IMG/VR virus record: IMGVR_UViG_3300046331_000053
Location: 1 to 41,771 of that record
Source of the DNA: a virus
DNA: 41,771 nt
Strand: one strand, 5' to 3'
Part shown: positions 33,134 to 39,879 of the stretch, in pieces
Layout of the letters: every line of letters starts with the position of its first letter
Numbering within the stretch: position 1 is the first letter of the stretch
The notes under the pieces: model-generated
Seen by the model: the letters and a program-made list of their open reading frames with translations, nothing else
Databases searched by the model: none
Told to the model about the DNA's origin: nothing
Program-made: the position numbers and the translations under genes

Positions 33134-35647
33134 TTAGGCAAAGCAGTAGCGACTGTTCACCACCTCAGAGAGATCCAGGGTGCCACGCTGAGGCAGGGCC
33201 TCGAGTTTCTCCCGGTTCTTCTCGGAGAGCTGCTGGAGAATCTCATCCCGAAAGGACTCGATCACATCCACGTCTCCGTACATCTCCACGAAGCCCTCTC
33301 GGACGGTGTGGTAGAGCTGCTCGACATCCCCTGCTGTGGTCCCGAATGAGTCGTGGATCATGGCGAAGTTGTCGATGCCTGCCTGCTTGGCCCTCGTCAC
33401 GGTCAGCATCATGTGGGCTGCATCGCAGGAGTGGACAAAGTTGGGGGCGATCCCTGAGGACTGCTTGCGGCGGTCCAGATTGTCCTTGTCCTGGTACATG
33501 GTCAGGTACACCAGCTTCCCGTTGATCGCGGTCTTGACCTTGCGCTTCTCCAGATCGGCATAGGCCTGCATCACGGGGAAGCCCACAGCGGTGGACCAGC
33601 GGACAGGGAGTTCCTCGGATGCTGCCAGAGAGGCGGCACCTTGGAGCCACTTCATGGCCTCACCGGCCTTGACCAGCACCTTGTTCACGGAGACCCAGAT
33701 GGCCTTGGCCATGTACTGAGCAGCCTGATAGCCATCACCCTGGAAGGGGAAGGGCTTGTTCGACTGCTTGGCGGGACGCAGGATGTCCTCCATGAGCTGC
33801 TCCTTGAAGCCGTACTCCTTGGACCCGTAGGCCAGCGTCATGACGGATCGCTTGGTCACCTTGCGGGTGATCCCAAACTCCTTCCACTGGGCAGCGATGG
33901 CCTTGGTGCCGTGCTTGACGTAGGCCACCCCGGCTTCGGTGTGCTTCAGCTCGTCCTCGGTACCATGCACCATATCATGCTCGACCTGCTCCATGACCTT
34001 GTTGGCCACCCGCTGGTAGACATCCGCAGGGAGTTCCTGAGGCACCAGGTTTACAGCGCCACCTCCGACTTCATCTCGGAGCATGGCACTAAAGTGCTGG
34101 ATGCCAGAGCATGAACCGTCCATAGCCACGGGCAACTTTGATACGAACGACTCACCATGCTCGACGAAACCTGCCCACTCGAAACAAAACGCAAGGAATT
34201 GCCAAGGTTTGTCAATTTCAACACTGCCCACTGCTGAGCACCAGCCTCGGTGATTGTACGGATCAGCCGCAATTGCAATAATTTCATCTTCATTATCCTG
34301 TACCCAATTGACACGGTCTTCAAAGCTGGCCTTGTCGTAGCCTGCTACGTTGGCACCGTGGATAGCCAACCATTTCCAACCCTCGGACCCCAGGGGTTTG
34401 CCATTGGCGAACCGCAGGAGGGCCTTCTGAAAGTCTGCACCCTGAGGATTGAGGTGCGGAACTGCGTAGATGCGCCCACGGAAATCCAACTGGTAGGGCA
34501 TGTGGATCTTGCGGAACTTCTCGTAGCGACGAGCGATCCCTAGAGCCATGTTGAAGCCGATCCTGTGGCCCAGCAGGGACAGGTTCTGGACGTGGATCTT
34601 CGCCGCCTTGATCCGGTACTCCCGCTTGGCCTCTTCGTTGGTGTCGATGTCGTGCGGCTTGGTGGGCAATGGGAGACCTTCCCGTGGGGGCAACCCTGCG
34701 ATCTCCGAGCCGGTGGCCCACAGCTCCTCCATGACCTCCAGCACCTGGCTGTTGATCTGCCATGCGGTCCTCTGCAGGGCGTTGATGGCCTCGTAGACGA
34801 TGGGCATGTCGGTGTTCTTCAGCTCGTCCAGGTAGGCCCTGTTCTTGGTCTTGACCATTTTCAAAGGCTTGATGTTGGAGCTGATGTAGCCGCCGTTGAA
34901 GGGGGTGGACCAGTCGCGGGGGATGACCACCATGGGTTCGTAGACGGGGCGCAGGAACTGGGTGACCTCGTTCTTTTTCTCGATCCAGTCGAGGGTCTCA
35001 GGCAGGGCCTTCACGTACTTGATGGACTGGTCCTTATCGACCTTCTGGTGGGTTAGCTCGACAAGACCCACGGACTGGATGCACAGGTCGAGGAGCTTGA
35101 CCCCCACGTGCAGGCGGTCAGTCCGCACCCACCGCTTCCAGCCATCCTCGAGACGATCCGCCTGACGCACGGCGTACATGTGGCGGTAGTGACCTGAGGT
35201 CCGCTTCTTGGCCCCGATGACCAGCTTCTCGTATGCCTTGCGCTCATTCTCCCGAATCAGGCTGAAGCGCAGCTCGTCCTCCACAGCCGACCCTATGGCC
35301 ACTCCGACGAACTGGAGGGTCCTCAGGCTGGAGATGCCCGACAGGACGCTCTTGAGGGTCAGGAAGGCCAGCAAACGGCTGTCTACGTCCTTGACCTTGG
35401 GGTAGGTCGCCGAGCGCACCCCGGCTGATCCTTTGGAGGTCGTTGCTTTCCACTCGTCGATGGCCTTGGAGAGGACCTCCAGGCGGTGGGACAGGATGGT
35501 TGCCCCATAAGAGGTGGACTCCTCACGTCCCGCTCCAATGGCCTTGGAGACATCCCGGAGGTACTTCTCAGCCCCCCTCTGTGTCATCCCCTCTTCCAGT
35601 TGAATCTGGAGGGTCATCAAGTCTTCTTCAAGAGTAAAGTTTTGCAT
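33134..35647 (-). CDS. Single-subunit RNA polymerase, T7 gp1-like
   Basis: The 837-residue polymerase (T7: 883) has all catalytic motifs: DFRGRIYAVPHLNP, motif A MDGSCSGIQHFSAMLRDE (catalytic Asp near 507), motif B TKRSVMTLAYGSKEYGFK (near 605), motif C MIHDSFGT (near 767) and the C-terminal SRYCFA. It should transcribe from the conserved 18-base motif found at seven sites. The ATG at 35647 follows AGGA; a TTG two codons upstream is rejected. The gene is separated from the early operon by a terminator and lies next to a phage promoter copy, so an autogenous loop is likely. Confidence 0.97.
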   Translation of the reverse strand: MQNFTLEEDLMTLQIQLEEGMTQRGAEKYLRDVSKAIGAGREESTSYGATILSHRLEVLSKAIDEWKATTSKGSAGVRSATYPKVKDVDSRLLAFLTLKSVLSGISSLRTLQFVGVAIGSAVEDELRFSLIRENERKAYEKLVIGAKKRTSGHYRHMYAVRQADRLEDGWKRWVRTDRLHVGVKLLDLCIQSVGLVELTHQKVDKDQSIKYVKALPETLDWIEKKNEVTQFLRPVYEPMVVIPRDWSTPFNGGYISSNIKPLKMVKTKNRAYLDELKNTDMPIVYEAINALQRTAWQINSQVLEVMEELWATGSEIAGLPPREGLPLPTKPHDIDTNEEAKREYRIKAAKIHVQNLSLLGHRIGFNMALGIARRYEKFRKIHMPYQLDFRGRIYAVPHLNPQGADFQKALLRFANGKPLGSEGWKWLAIHGANVAGYDKASFEDRVNWVQDNEDEIIAIAADPYNHRGWCSAVGSVEIDKPWQFLAFCFEWAGFVEHGESFVSKLPVAMDGSCSGIQHFSAMLRDEVGGGAVNLVPQELPADVYQRVANKVMEQVEHDMVHGTEDELKHTEAGVAYVKHGTKAIAAQWKEFGITRKVTKRSVMTLAYGSKEYGFKEQLMEDILRPAKQSNKPFPFQGDGYQAAQYMAKAIWVSVNKVLVKAGEAMKWLQGAASLAASEELPVRWSTAVGFPVMQAYADLEKRKVKTAINGKLVYLTMYQDKDNLDRRKQSSGIAPNFVHSCDAAHMMLTVTRAKQAGIDNFAMIHDSFGTTAGDVEQLYHTVREGFVEMYGDVDVIESFRDEILQQLSEKNREKLEALPQRGTLDLSEVVNSRYCFA

Positions 35648-35684
35648 TTCCAAAGGTTCCTGTTGTGGTGGTAACTATAGGTTA

Positions 35685-35702
35685 GTTATACGAGAGTATA
35701 AC
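35685..35702. promoter_or_regulatory. Inverted repeat GTTATAC-GAGA-GTATAAC upstream of the polymerase gene
   Basis: A perfect 7-bp inverted repeat with a 4-nt loop lies about 40 nt before the polymerase ATG. On the minus strand it contains TATACT, a good -10, with a weak -35 (TTCTCT) 18 bases upstream. It may be an operator over a host promoter for the polymerase, or a leader hairpin. Confidence 0.45.
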
Positions 35703-35757
35703 CTAGAGAATGTATCCTAGAGAAGAATCTTTAGATTATCTTCAGATCTCTCTAGTC

Positions 35758-35779
35758 TATCCAATTGTGCAACCATAGA
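35758..35779 (-). promoter_or_regulatory. Phage RNA polymerase promoter candidate 3 (polymerase gene)
   Basis: The minus strand reads CTATGGTTGCACAATTGGAT about 110 nt before the polymerase ATG. It matches the shared core exactly and points at the polymerase gene, implying positive autoregulation. Confidence 0.85.
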
Positions 35780-35810
35780 CGTTCTCTCTCTGTTCGAAAC
35801 AGTTGTCTAG

Positions 35811-35880
35811 GTGCAAGGTGTTGTCACATCCTGTGACACATAAGTTGTCACTTCCTTGTCTCCCTGCAAGGGTTGTCTAT
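35811..35880. repeat. Cluster of GTTGTC(ACA) integrase arm-type sites
   Basis: Within 70 bases lie AGTTGTCTAG, GTTGTCACAT, CTGTGACAC (inverted), AGTTGTCACT and GGTTGTCTAT. The same GTTGTCACA word recurs around both tRNA-Leu fragments further on. Such spaced, short, imperfect repeats beside an att core are typical of tyrosine-integrase arm sites. The identity is inferred. Confidence 0.55.
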
Positions 35881-35913
35881 GAGCAATAGATGTCAGGTGG
35901 CAACTCTTGCGTC

Positions 35914-35949
35914 AAAACGAAAAGAACCCCTTGGTTTACAAGGGGTTCT
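35914..35949 (-). terminator. Rho-independent terminator upstream of the polymerase gene
   Basis: The minus strand has GAACCCCTTG, a 5-nt loop and CAAGGGGTTC, then TTTTCGTTTT. The stem is 10 bp and perfect. It lies between the attP-like site and the polymerase gene and should stop early or cassette transcripts before the polymerase. Confidence 0.88.
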
Positions 35950-35974
35950 CTTCAGGCTTCGTTAGGGAAACTCT

Positions 35975-36027
35975 TGGTGCGGTCGAGAGGACTCGAACCT
36001 CCACGGATCTCTCCACTAGCACCTCAA
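35975..36027 (-). other. attP-like core 1: 3' half of a tRNA-Leu(GAG) gene
   Basis: On the minus strand the sequence runs from the anticodon loop (TTGAGGT) through the 3' anticodon strand (GCTAG), a class II variable arm GGA-GAGA-TCC, a T-arm with TTCGAGT, and an acceptor strand CGACCGC with A and encoded CCA. The 5' half (GCGGTCG acceptor and D-arm) is absent, so this is not a functional tRNA gene but the crossover segment of a tRNA-targeting phage. It shares 30 identical bases at the 3' end and 13 at the anticodon end with core 2; only the variable arm differs. Confidence 0.8.
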
Positions 36028-36049
36028 TCATGTTGAGATGAGCAATATC

Positions 36050-36157
36050 AATCACTTAGGTTGTCACAAGGACTCCAAAATTGACTCGAAATGTCACAGC
36101 TAGAGGCCTGTGACAACTCGATTTTTGGGCCTTCTGAGGGGTCTGAGGTGTGACAAC
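36050..36157. repeat. Arm-type repeat block next to attP-like core 1
   Basis: GGTTGTCACAA (36059), AAATGTCACAGCT (36089), CCTGTGACAACTC (36107) and GTGTGACAAC (36148). The first three recur in the same order and nearly the same spacing beside core 2 (37346, 37375, 37394), while the bases between them differ. That pattern indicates conserved protein-binding sites. Confidence 0.6.
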
Positions 36158-36163
36158 GAATAC

Positions 36164-36619
36164 TTAGCTGGGAATCTGGCCTGGAGAGCTATTCTTCTCC
36201 TCGAGTTTGGCTTCGGCAGCTCGGACGGCTGCGTATGGGGAATAGTCATCCCAATCCATGCAGTCGTCTATTTCCTCATCCGTCAGCCCAACCCATTGCC
36301 GCTGTGCCTGTTTGAAAATTTTTGAGCAGCCCACTTCAGACCGTGGTTCGGTGGAATTTTTCAAACCCTGCTCTGGCTGTGCCAGTCCTCCAGGTCGGTA
36401 GGCAATGTCATCAGGTGTCCACGCATCATGCACTGACGCAGGCAGGGACTCGAACCCCGCACCACTCTCCGTCACCGGAGGCTCTACCCTTGGAGCTACT
36501 GCGTCTAAACCTGCTTGGAACCCGAAAGCGAAACACGCCTCAGGGTCGTCCTTCCACTCTTGACTGAGTCGCTTCCAAGCCTCCTGTCGGAGGCGTTGAG
36601 CTGTGCGGCCATCCATCAT
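36164..36619 (-). CDS. Cassette gene B, unknown; contains an embedded tRNA-like sequence
   Basis: The 151-residue protein (MMDGRTAQRLRQEAWKRLSQ, then a C-terminal WVGLTDEEIDDCMDWDDYSP and AAVRAAEAKLEEKN) is not recognised; the C-terminal style is frequent in small early proteins of betaproteobacterial phages. The middle (AGLDAVAPRVEPPVTESGAG) is encoded by a stretch that reads as a near-tRNA on the same strand. The gene overlaps the preceding gene by 4 nt and ends just before attP-like core 1. It is part of the cassette bounded by the two cores. Confidence 0.6.
   Translation of the reverse strand: MMDGRTAQRLRQEAWKRLSQEWKDDPEACFAFGFQAGLDAVAPRVEPPVTESGAGFESLPASVHDAWTPDDIAYRPGGLAQPEQGLKNSTEPRSEVGCSKIFKQAQRQWVGLTDEEIDDCMDWDDYSPYAAVRAAEAKLEEKNSSPGQIPS
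36435..36505 (-). ncRNA. tRNA-like element with a collapsed anticodon loop
   Basis: The minus strand folds as a tRNA: acceptor GACGCAG/CTGCGTC (7 bp), T8-A9, D-arm GCTC-8 nt-GAGC with GGG in the loop, and T-arm GCGGGG-TTCGAGT-CCCTGC. The anticodon arm is CTCCG-GTGA-CGGAG, with a 4-nt instead of a 7-nt loop, so no readable anticodon remains. No CCA is encoded. It may be a decayed tRNA, a tRNA mimic or a former integration target. It lies entirely inside a protein frame. Confidence 0.45.
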
Positions 36620-37122
36620 GCTGCACCCCCAGTCGCCTTGGCGATGGCTGAGCGAGCCTTTGCACTAGCGGCCCGAAGCGCATCGTCTCGGGCGAACCTC
36701 GCCTCCTGGTCCTTGCGGCCCTTGTATCTGGTGAACTCGTCTGAGCAGCAGATGCAGCCACCCTGATACCCAAGGCCGTGCTTTTCGCAGATCCACCCCC
36801 AAGCCGTCTCTCCTGGCTTTCTCATCTCGCTCTTCGGCCAGACGAAATCGGAGGGATCTCCGTAGGTGGTCATCTCTTGGGCTGCTTGAAGCTCCTTCAG
36901 CACCTCCAGCAGCTCCTGGTTAACCGCATAAAGTCGGCGGAGTTCGACAGATGCGGAAGTGGCGGTCTTGTAGTGCCCCCAATTTGCTGTGGCTTCAGGC
37001 GGGCAGTCACAGTCGTGGGCCACCTTGAGGTGATCAGCAGCATCTTCAATCAGCGCATCAGCCAGTCGAAGCACCTCTGGTTGCTTCTGAAAGCTATGTA
37101 ATTTATCTAGTGACTCGTTCAT
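36616..37122 (-). CDS. Cassette gene A, unknown, with a Cys cluster
   Basis: From the ATG at 37122 the protein has 168 residues (MNESLDKLHSFQKQPEVLRL). A helical first half (LRRLYAVNQELLEVLKELQA) is followed by WGWICEKHGLGYQGGCICCS, which could bind a metal, and an Ala/Arg-rich tail (ALRAASAKARSAIAKATGG). Codons upstream to 37212 would cross the arm sites and are rejected. It is first in the cassette, behind promoter candidate 2. Similar tails are common in phages of Burkholderiales, which is a hint about the host only. Confidence 0.65.
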   Translation of the reverse strand: MNESLDKLHSFQKQPEVLRLADALIEDAADHLKVAHDCDCPPEATANWGHYKTATSASVELRRLYAVNQELLEVLKELQAAQEMTTYGDPSDFVWPKSEMRKPGETAWGWICEKHGLGYQGGCICCSDEFTRYKGRKDQEARFARDDALRAASAKARSAIAKATGGAA

Positions 37123-37156
37123 GATTTGTTCCAAATAAAAGACGTGACTCACCCGT

Positions 37157-37178
37157 GGTGTCACAGGAGTTGTCACAA
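37157..37178. repeat. Arm-type sites on the cassette side of core 2
   Basis: GGTGTCACAG (37157) and GTTGTCACAA (37169) lie in tandem between the start of cassette gene A and promoter candidate 2. With the block at 37346-37406 they flank core 2 on both sides, as arm sites flank an attP core. Confidence 0.5.
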
Positions 37179-37198
37179 AGTTAATGAAGTGGGGCTGT

Positions 37199-37219
37199 GC
37201 CCAAGTGTGCAACCATTAG
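37199..37219 (-). promoter_or_regulatory. Phage RNA polymerase promoter candidate 2 (cassette)
   Basis: The minus strand reads TAATGGTTGCACACTTGGGC. It lies between attP-like core 2 and cassette gene A, so the cassette carries its own lytic promoter. Confidence 0.75.
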
Positions 37220-37259
37220 GGAGCTTGTGACTAAGCTGTTGATTTCACACCACAAATTG

Positions 37260-37314
37260 TGGTGCGGTCGAGAGGACTCGAACCTCCACCCCCTTTCGGG
37301 GACTAGCACCTCAA
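37260..37314 (-). other. attP-like core 2: 3' half of a tRNA-Leu(GAG) gene
   Basis: Same composition as core 1: anticodon loop TTGAGGT, GCTAG, variable arm CCCC-GAAA-GGGG, T-arm with TTCGAGT, acceptor strand CGACCGC, A and CCA, again without the 5' half. It lies just past the integrase stop, the classical attP position. The variable arm is different from core 1 but folds as well, so each core looks derived from a functional tRNA-Leu gene. Confidence 0.8.
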
Positions 37315-37336
37315 GCTGTACTTACCGTGTCTTTCC

Positions 37337-37406
37337 AATCACTCAGGTTGTCACAACATCCCTAAAAGGAGTCCAAATGTCACAGCTCAATGTCCTGTGA
37401 CAACTC
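37337..37406. repeat. Arm-type repeat block between core 2 and integrase
   Basis: AATCACTCA leads into GGTTGTCACAA (37346), then AAATGTCACAGCT (37375) and CCTGTGACAACTC (37394). It is the counterpart of the block beside core 1 and ends 4 nt before the integrase stop. Confidence 0.6.
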
Positions 37407-37410
37407 AGTT

Positions 37411-38448
37411 TCAACAGTTCACAGCCCTCAGGAGAGGAACTGTGGATACTTGCTCAAGGGCTTCACGGCCAATGGCAAGACTGTCAGGTGCGAGGTGGGC
37501 ATACCGCAGTGTGGTGGCGATGTTGGAGTGACCCATCCACTGCTGAACCACGGCTAGGTTGACGCCCCTCTGGACCATCCGAGATGCACACGTATGGCGC
37601 AGCATGTGGATGACGAACTGAGTGTCATCGTCCATCCCGAGGTGGGACTTCAGAGCCAGCCAACGTGCCCTCAGGGTGTGGAACTGGAAGTCGAAGAGCT
37701 TCCTGTTGACAGACCTGCGGGTGAGGATCTCGGACACCCTACGGGTAGCCGGGACAGCCCTCGCCTTGTCACTCTTGGTGGACCCAGCGTGGAGCTGGAC
37801 CATCCCGTTGACGAAGTCGTTGGACACGAGGCCCAGCAGCTCCGACCTACGGAAGCCAGTGTCGATGGCCACCACGATGAAGTCCCTGAGATCGTCCAGA
37901 CCCAACTGGGTGCAGGCGTTCAGGACCCTCAGCTCTTCCTGCTCGGCCATCCACCTGATGCGGTGCTTGCCAGGCTTCCTGCGGGGTAGCTTGGGGACAG
38001 CATTGATCCACCCCTGCTCCGCTGCGGTGTTCAGCATCTTGGAGATGTGGGACACCTTGCGGTTGACCGTAGAGCCTGAGTTGCCCTCATCCTCCCATTC
38101 TTCGATGGCCTCTAGGACCGCTGCGGGAGTGATATCGGTCAGCAGTGTCTGACTCGGGATGGTCCGAAAGACACAATTGATGGTCACCTCGTGGCATTGC
38201 TTGCCCTTGTCGCCCTTCCAATAGAGCCTCCAGGTGAGGTCGTGGGCATCTTGTAGTGTGTAGCCCTTAACTTCCTCTTTTGGAGGGCTTGTAGAGGGTT
38301 TTAGAGGGCTTCCTGAGGCTTTCCAGCGAGTCATTGCCTCAAGTTCAGCGATTTCTGCTTCCTGCTTGGTGTTGTAGGACTGCCGGAACCTATGTCCCTT
38401 GCTTCCCACGCTCACCATCCAAGAGCTTCCCCTTTGGTATATCGGCAT
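37411..38448 (-). CDS. int: Tyrosine integrase
   Basis: This 345-residue recombinase integrates and excises the phage genome. It has an N-terminal arm-binding-like domain (MPIYQRGSSWMVSVGSKGHR), a core-binding SAM-like part (about 60-150) and the catalytic domain with R200 (TGFRRSELLGL), K225, H281-x-x-R284 (HMLRHTCASR), H307 (WMGHSN) and the nucleophile Y316 (TTLRYAHL). All catalytic residues are present. The start has TAGGAG seven bases upstream although it overlaps the regulator gene by 59 nt. A temperate T7-like phage is implied; related cyanopodoviruses and pelagiphages with integrases also use tRNA-Leu. Confidence 0.96.
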   Translation of the reverse strand: MPIYQRGSSWMVSVGSKGHRFRQSYNTKQEAEIAELEAMTRWKASGSPLKPSTSPPKEEVKGYTLQDAHDLTWRLYWKGDKGKQCHEVTINCVFRTIPSQTLLTDITPAAVLEAIEEWEDEGNSGSTVNRKVSHISKMLNTAAEQGWINAVPKLPRRKPGKHRIRWMAEQEELRVLNACTQLGLDDLRDFIVVAIDTGFRRSELLGLVSNDFVNGMVQLHAGSTKSDKARAVPATRRVSEILTRRSVNRKLFDFQFHTLRARWLALKSHLGMDDDTQFVIHMLRHTCASRMVQRGVNLAVVQQWMGHSNIATTLRYAHLAPDSLAIGREALEQVSTVPLLRAVNC

Positions 38449-38767
38449 TTAGATCTCCTACGAGTTTGTTGATGGCAGTTCGACCCTTAGCTGTGAGTCT
38501 GATGATCTTCTTTCGGCGCTCCATAGGGTCTTCAAAGGACTCTATGAGCAGTAGTCCCTCCTCTCTGTGTCTGTTCTGTTTGCCAAGAGCGGCAACATAA
38601 CGGGAGGCAGTGGCTAAGCTAATACCCACTTTGGAGGCTATTTCTGTAAGTGATAACCCATCTTTTGCTTGGGCAATCACCAGAAGGCAGTGAAGTTGCT
38701 GTAGAGGCATCTCTGACTCTATTCTAGCGACCCCTTGTATGAACTTGAGGTATTCCTGAAGTGACAT
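38390..38767 (-). CDS. MarR-like winged-helix regulator
   Basis: The 125-residue protein reads as a single winged helix: MPLQQLHCLLVIAQAKDGLS, LTEIASKVGISLATASRYVA (helix-turn-helix, about 40-59), then a wing with EGLLLIESFEDPMERRKKII and RLTAKGRTAINKLV. The MarR-type layout is clear though short (usual length about 140). It is coupled to the integrase and stands opposite a divergent gene, the position of a lysogeny regulator. Its operator is unknown; palindromes at 40328-40348 and 38807-38822 are candidates. No metal or ligand site is evident. Confidence 0.8.
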   Translation of the reverse strand: MSLQEYLKFIQGVARIESEMPLQQLHCLLVIAQAKDGLSLTEIASKVGISLATASRYVAALGKQNRHREEGLLLIESFEDPMERRKKIIRLTAKGRTAINKLVGDLNADIPKGKLLDGERGKQGT

Positions 38768-38867
38768 TCCCTGACTTCCTCCTTCACGGTTTAGCGCGGG
38801 GAGTGTGAGTCAGGTGCGACTCTATGTCAACGACTGTTTCCAAGTGGCAACTGATTGACTGTTGACA
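38768..38867. promoter_or_regulatory. Divergent regulatory gap between regulator and plus-strand gene
   Basis: The 100-nt gap contains AAGGAGG before the regulator ATG, a consensus -35 TTGACA facing the regulator (38825-38830, poor -10) and a GAGTC-AGGTGC-GACTC inverted repeat at 38807-38822. A TTGACA (38862) faces the plus-strand gene. An autoregulatory switch is plausible but not shown. Confidence 0.4.
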
Positions 38868-39173
38868 ATGGTTAACTTCGAGTCACAGTTACCTGATGAC
38901 AATGTTGTCCTGGAGGTGCAATTGAGGTTACCCGATGCGTTGATAGCGGCTGTCAAAAAGGCAGGCGTTAGAGTTTATTTCGCCAAACGAAATACCACAA
39001 AGGTCTGGAACCAATCGAGGCTTGCAGAGGAACCTTTGAGGTATGGCGGCTGGTACTGGATGAGGACCCAGAGAGGAAGGGTCACGGAGGTTGATGAAGA
39101 TGGACCTTTCAGATCCGAATCAGCAGCCATCCGTGATGCCTTTGTGAAGATGCAGCTTAGACTACAGCAGTAG
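38868..39173 (+). CDS. Only plus-strand gene: small protein of unknown function
   Basis: The 101-residue protein (LPDALIAAVKKAGVRVYFAK, then RYGGWYWMRTQRGRVTEVDE and SESAAIRDAFVKMQLRLQQ) has good coding character, with a soluble alpha/beta look. It is transcribed opposite to everything else and away from the regulator, suggesting lysogenic expression. The ATG at 38868 has no ribosome site; a TTG at 38922 has GGAGG five bases upstream and would give 83 residues beginning with the better-conserved-looking part. Its end overlaps the convergent gene by 17 nt. Function not recognised. Confidence 0.6.
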   Translation: MVNFESQLPDDNVVLEVQLRLPDALIAAVKKAGVRVYFAKRNTTKVWNQSRLAEEPLRYGGWYWMRTQRGRVTEVDEDGPFRSESAAIRDAFVKMQLRLQQ

Positions 39174-39372
39174 CCTTAGGGTTATCCCCCGGACCCTCCT
39201 TCACGACCCTCAGCAGGCCCTTCTCGTCCATCTCTCGGACCATGTTGATGAAGTTGGCCTGGAGGTGCATCGCTACAGAGTCTGCAGGGTGATCGACACA
39301 CCCATTGGCTTGCCACACGAACTTGGTGACCAGACCTGCAGGGCTGTCCTCGATAAAAAAGGCTGTTTTCAT
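39157..39372 (-). CDS. Small early protein, unknown
   Basis: The 71-residue protein (MKTAFFIEDSPAGLVTKFVW, then HLQANFINMVREMDEKGLLR) looks soluble. GGAG lies eight bases before the ATG. It ends the early small-gene group and overlaps the plus-strand gene tail to tail. Confidence 0.65.
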   Translation of the reverse strand: MKTAFFIEDSPAGLVTKFVWQANGCVDHPADSVAMHLQANFINMVREMDEKGLLRVVKEGPGDNPKATAVV

Positions 39373-39427
39373 GTGCTCTTCTCCATTTTTATTTCCTCTA
39401 ATTCATTCTAGAAGTGAAATATTCGAA

Positions 39428-39577
39428 CTATTTTAAGTTCATCCATAGACCAACCTGGGCAAACGCATAGCCTGTCCAGATCATACCGTTTGAGAGTTCG
39501 CCTTTGGACCACTGCAAGACACCCACGATGAGGTATCCGATGCCTGTGGCTCCTACGATGAGGTGTTCTGTGGTCAT
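39428..39577 (-). CDS. Small membrane protein of the early group
   Basis: The 49-residue product (MTTEHLIVGATGIGYLIVGV, then WSKGELSNGMIWTGYAFAQV) has two hydrophobic stretches with a short polar loop. It overlaps the upstream stop as ATGA. A role in superinfection exclusion or membrane takeover is possible, but nothing shows it. Confidence 0.6.
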   Translation of the reverse strand: MTTEHLIVGATGIGYLIVGVLQWSKGELSNGMIWTGYAFAQVGLWMNLK

Positions 39578-39729
39578 TTTAGCTTCCCCTGCAGTGTCTC
39601 AAGGTATTCTCTGGCTGTCGCTGGAGCCACGTTGCAGTGAAAGAACGTGAGGGCTGCTTCAGACAACCGAGGGTCTCGCTTTAGGCCGTGCAGGGCAGCT
39701 CTGAGATAGTAAATCTTGTCTACGTTCAC
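39574..39729 (-). CDS. Small early protein with GTG start, unknown
   Basis: A 51-residue helical protein (MNVDKIYYLRAALHGLKRDP, then HCNVAPATAREYLETLQG) starting with GTG that overlaps the preceding TGA. It is followed by an ATGA overlap. The chain of overlaps shows that the three short genes are translated together. Confidence 0.6.
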   Translation of the reverse strand: MNVDKIYYLRAALHGLKRDPRLSEAALTFFHCNVAPATAREYLETLQGKLK

Positions 39730-39878
39730 AGCAGGGCCTCCTCGTGTTGCTCTCGCTTCTCCTGCTCCAGCTTCTTGATGAGATCAGCCATCTCTTTGCG
39801 CCCTAAGCGAGTGAAGGGCCAGGTGGGCCAAGACCCACGGACAACCTCTTGGGCTGTCAACTTGTCATTCTCGGTCAT
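39726..39878 (-). CDS. Small early protein with basic-acidic C-terminal helix
   Basis: A 50-residue protein (MTENDKLTAQEVVRGSWPTW, then MADLIKKLEQEKREQHEE) whose ATG lies one base after the preceding stop. The C-terminal half is a charged helix or coiled coil. Function unknown. Confidence 0.6.
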   Translation of the reverse strand: MTENDKLTAQEVVRGSWPTWPFTRLGRKEMADLIKKLEQEKREQHEEALL

Positions 39879-39879
39879 T

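Noticed and set aside
37123-37212. Upstream start of cassette gene A
   Set aside because: Would translate the arm sites and promoter; the ATG at 37122 gives a sensible N-terminus.
35975-37314. Two intact tRNA-Leu genes
   Set aside because: Neither copy has the 5' acceptor or D-arm; both begin at the anticodon loop.
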